Assembly: GCA_028724485.1 (NCBI GenBank)
Contig: JAQYCY010000019.1
Location: forward strand, 1 to 6,995
DNA from: CAG-917 sp028724485
Lineage (GTDB): Bacteria > Bacillota > Clostridia > Christensenellales > CAG-917
Direction: 5' to 3'
Length of the DNA: 6,995 nucleotides
The translations under genes and the position numbers were made by a program. Of this stretch, positions 5,205-6,995 are shown piece by piece. The notes beneath the pieces are model-generated. The model did no database searches. It was not told the DNA's origin and worked only from the letters and a program-made list of their open reading frames with translations. Every line of letters starts with the position of its first letter. The stretch's first letter is position 1.

Positions 5205-6479
5205 ATGACAACTGTTACGCAAAAAAAATATTTTGACAATTTTGAAACGGATAGAATTTTAAAAGAATTGTACGGCGAAAAATCAGATAGTCTCGAAAAC
5301 AGATTGAACGGCATAGTCGAAACGTTTAAAAACAATTTCGGTTTAAACGGAAAGGCTATGATTTTTTCTTCGCCGGGCAGAATAGAAATTTGCGGAAATC
5401 ATACCGACCACAATCACGGCAAGGTTATGGCGGCGGCAGTAAGCGTCGATATTTTGGCGGTCGTTGTGCCGACCGACGACAACGTAGTTTCGGTTGACAG
5501 CGACGGTTATCCGAGAATGACCGTTGACCTTAAAGATATAACTTTTAAAGAAGAAAATAAAGGTACGTCTTTTGCGCTTATTCAAGGCGTTGCGGACTAT
5601 TTCGTATCGCACGGCTACAAAGTCGGCGGTTTCAGAGCGGCGTTTACGAGTCGCGTTCCTAAGGGCGCGGGCGTTTCGTCTTCGAGTGCTTTTGAGGTTT
5701 TAGTCGGCGAGATTTTCAACGTTTTGTATAACGACGGAAAGGTCGGCGCAATGGAAAAGGCAAAGGCGTCGCAATATGCCGAAAACAGATATTTCGGAAA
5801 GCCGTGCGGTCTTATGGACCAAGCGGCAATCGCTCTCGGCGGCGTAAACCTTATCGATTTTGCCGACACGGACAATCCTATCGTCGAAGCCGCGCCTTGG
5901 ACGGAACAGGGACTCGATATTTTCGTTATAAACGCAGGCGGTGACCATAGCGATTTGGTTGCCGACTATGCCGGTATTCTTTCGGATATGAAAAACGTGG
6001 CGAAGTTTTTTAGCGTTGATTGTTTGAGAAAAACGACGAAAGCGGACGTTTTGCAATTTGCTTCGACGCTCAGAGAAAAAATAAGCGGAAGGGCGGTTTT
6101 AAGAGCGATGCACTTCTTTGAAGAATGTGACAGAGTAGACGAAGCGTTGTCAAGTCTTGAAAAGGGCGACACCGAAAACTTTTTGGACGTCATCAATCGT
6201 TCGGGAGATTCTTCGTGGAGATTGCTTCAAAACCTTTATCCGCCTTGCGACGTTGAGCAATATCTACCTTTTGCAATTACGCTTTGCAAAGAATCGGGAT
6301 TGTGCGAGGCAGTAAGAGTTCACGGCGGCGGTTTTGCAGGAACGATACTTGCTTTTGTCAAAAAAGAAAATTCAGATAAATTCGACGAGATAATGTCAAA
6401 TAATTTCGGCTCGGACTGTGTTTTTAAATTGACTGTCAGAAAAGACGGTGCAGTAAAGGTAGCAGAGGTACAATTATGA
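5205..6479 (+). CDS. galK: Galactokinase (GHMP kinase family)
   Basis: This 424-residue cytosolic enzyme phosphorylates galactose at C1 with ATP, the first committed Leloir step, feeding GalT. All three GHMP motifs are present: 'PGRIEICGNHTDHNHG' (57-72, the galactokinase signature), the ATP-binding 'VPKGAGVSSSSAF' (151-163), and 'HGGGFAGT' (373-380). 'GLMDQ' (202-206) supplies the catalytic aspartate, Asp205. In the signature, the usual Glu of GEHTD is Asn65; from memory this GNHTDH form is common in clostridial galactokinases, so activity is still expected. Length is slightly above the ~390 residues of classical GalK, because of an N-terminal region of ~50 residues before the first motif. 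An upstream in-frame GTG (5157) would add 16 residues but lies in the promoter. The stop overlaps the lgt start by four bases. Another GHMP sugar kinase is possible, but the adjacent galT favours GalK. Confidence 0.92.
   Translation: MTTVTQKKYFDNFETDRILKELYGEKSDSLENRLNGIVETFKNNFGLNGKAMIFSSPGRIEICGNHTDHNHGKVMAAAVSVDILAVVVPTDDNVVSVDSDGYPRMTVDLKDITFKEENKGTSFALIQGVADYFVSHGYKVGGFRAAFTSRVPKGAGVSSSSAFEVLVGEIFNVLYNDGKVGAMEKAKASQYAENRYFGKPCGLMDQAAIALGGVNLIDFADTDNPIVEAAPWTEQGLDIFVINAGGDHSDLVADYAGILSDMKNVAKFFSVDCLRKTTKADVLQFASTLREKISGRAVLRAMHFFEECDRVDEALSSLEKGDTENFLDVINRSGDSSWRLLQNLYPPCDVEQYLPFAITLCKESGLCEAVRVHGGGFAGTILAFVKKENSDKFDEIMSNNFGSDCVFKLTVRKDGAVKVAEVQL
6465..6468 (+). promoter_or_regulatory. 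lgt ribosome binding site inside the galK 3' end
   Basis: GAGG lies seven bases before ATG 6476, within the last codons of galK. It supports the lgt start despite the overlap. Confidence 0.7.
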
Positions 6480-6995
6480 ATTTGACTTTTACGTTGTCGG
6501 CGGCGGAAGCGTTCAGAATAGGGAATTTGAGCATCGAATGGTACGGCATTATTTTGACGTGCGCGATGCTTTCCTGTCTTGTTTACGCTATTTTCGAATG
6601 TCCAAGAATAGGGCTCACCAAAGACGACGCTCTCGAACTGTTTTTGTGGATAATTCCGCTTGCGATAGTTTTCGCAAGATTTATTTACGTCATCGTTCGT
6701 CCCGAAGAATACTTCCCTTGGCATAGCTGGTCGGACTTCGTTCATGCCATCGCGATTTGGGAAGGTGGTATAACGATTATCGGCGGACTTTTAGGCGGCA
6801 TTTTGGGCGGCGTTATATTCTGGTTCCGTCACCGCGACAAATGTACTATTCCGCAACTTATCGATATGATTGCGCCGACGCTTTTGCTTGCGCAGTCGCT
6901 CGGTCGTTGGGGCAACTTTGTCAATCAGGAAGCATACGGACTTGCTATTCCGCAAGGTTTTCCGACCGGTCTTCCGTTTAGCGTGTATATAGACC
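6476..6995 (+). CDS. lgt: Prolipoprotein diacylglyceryl transferase, N-terminal part (3' end outside window)
   Basis: The frame from ATG 6476 stays open for 173 codons to the window edge. Lgt is a multi-pass membrane enzyme that moves diacylglycerol from phosphatidylglycerol to the lipobox cysteine of prolipoproteins, before signal peptidase II acts. Visible family features are 'WYGI' (22-25) at helix 1, 'ARFIYV' (67-72), 'IWEGGITIIGGLLGG' (94-108), and the signature 'GRWGNFVNQEAYG' (143-155). Arg144 matches the essential Arg143 of E. coli Lgt. The position of E. coli His103 is Ile102 here. Predicted helices lie near 23-40, 53-74, 99-117 and 129-142. The C-terminal third, including the Arg239 equivalent, is missing. 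The ATG overlaps the galK TGA as ATGA, so lgt is probably expressed from the galK promoter by translational coupling. The identification is firm. Confidence 0.93.
   Translation, partial: MNLTFTLSAAEAFRIGNLSIEWYGIILTCAMLSCLVYAIFECPRIGLTKDDALELFLWIIPLAIVFARFIYVIVRPEEYFPWHSWSDFVHAIAIWEGGITIIGGLLGGILGGVIFWFRHRDKCTIPQLIDMIAPTLLLAQSLGRWGNFVNQEAYGLAIPQGFPTGLPFSVYID

Noticed and set aside
6320..6745. 141-codon minus-strand open frame across the galK-lgt junction
   Set aside because: It lies opposite two well-supported genes with conserved motifs, and its translation resembles nothing known.

Overview
The window looks like a chromosomal piece from an anaerobic, low-to-mid GC member of the Bacillota, probably an uncultured Clostridia-like gut or rumen bacterium. 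The evidence is the class II (Bacillota-type) GalT, a galactokinase with a GNHTDH signature, a GPH-family sugar symporter, purine-rich Shine-Dalgarno sites and short A/T-flanked hairpin terminators. The taxonomic call is inference. No mobile element, CRISPR array, tRNA, rRNA or recognisable riboswitch is visible.

Layout. (1) Bases 2-229 are the 3' end of a 6-phosphofructokinase gene, followed by a stem-loop at 259-287. (2) Bases 299-1978 encode a 12-helix GPH-family cation:sugar symporter. After 52 bases comes a cytosolic calcineurin-like metallophosphoesterase (2031-3083), with an unusual 10-bp hairpin near its start. (3) Bases 3084-3560 are AT-rich and noncoding. They hold a strong, potentially bidirectional terminator (3195-3220) and several short degenerate repeats, including a two-copy 27-bp tandem repeat. 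(4) galT (3561-5087) is on the minus strand, converging on the phosphoesterase. (5) A 117-base divergent control region (5088-5204) holds a clear extended -10 promoter for galK and a weaker one for galT. (6) galK (5205-6479) and lgt (from 6476, running off the end) are on the plus strand and overlap by 4 bases (ATGA).

Taken together this is a sugar-use neighbourhood. The symporter could import a galactoside or other glycoside. GalK and GalT carry out two steps of the Leloir pathway, and phosphofructokinase is in glycolysis downstream. No galE, galM, beta- or alpha-galactosidase, or regulator gene lies in the window. The phosphoesterase has all its metal-binding motifs, but its substrate cannot be told from sequence. 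lgt is a housekeeping lipoprotein-processing gene that appears translationally coupled to galK.

I did not find a clearly new biological system. The observations most worth checking are the start-codon hairpin of the phosphoesterase, the shared palindrome in the galT/galK control region, the galK-lgt coupling, the motif substitutions in GalK and Lgt, and the repeats in the 3084-3560 gap.
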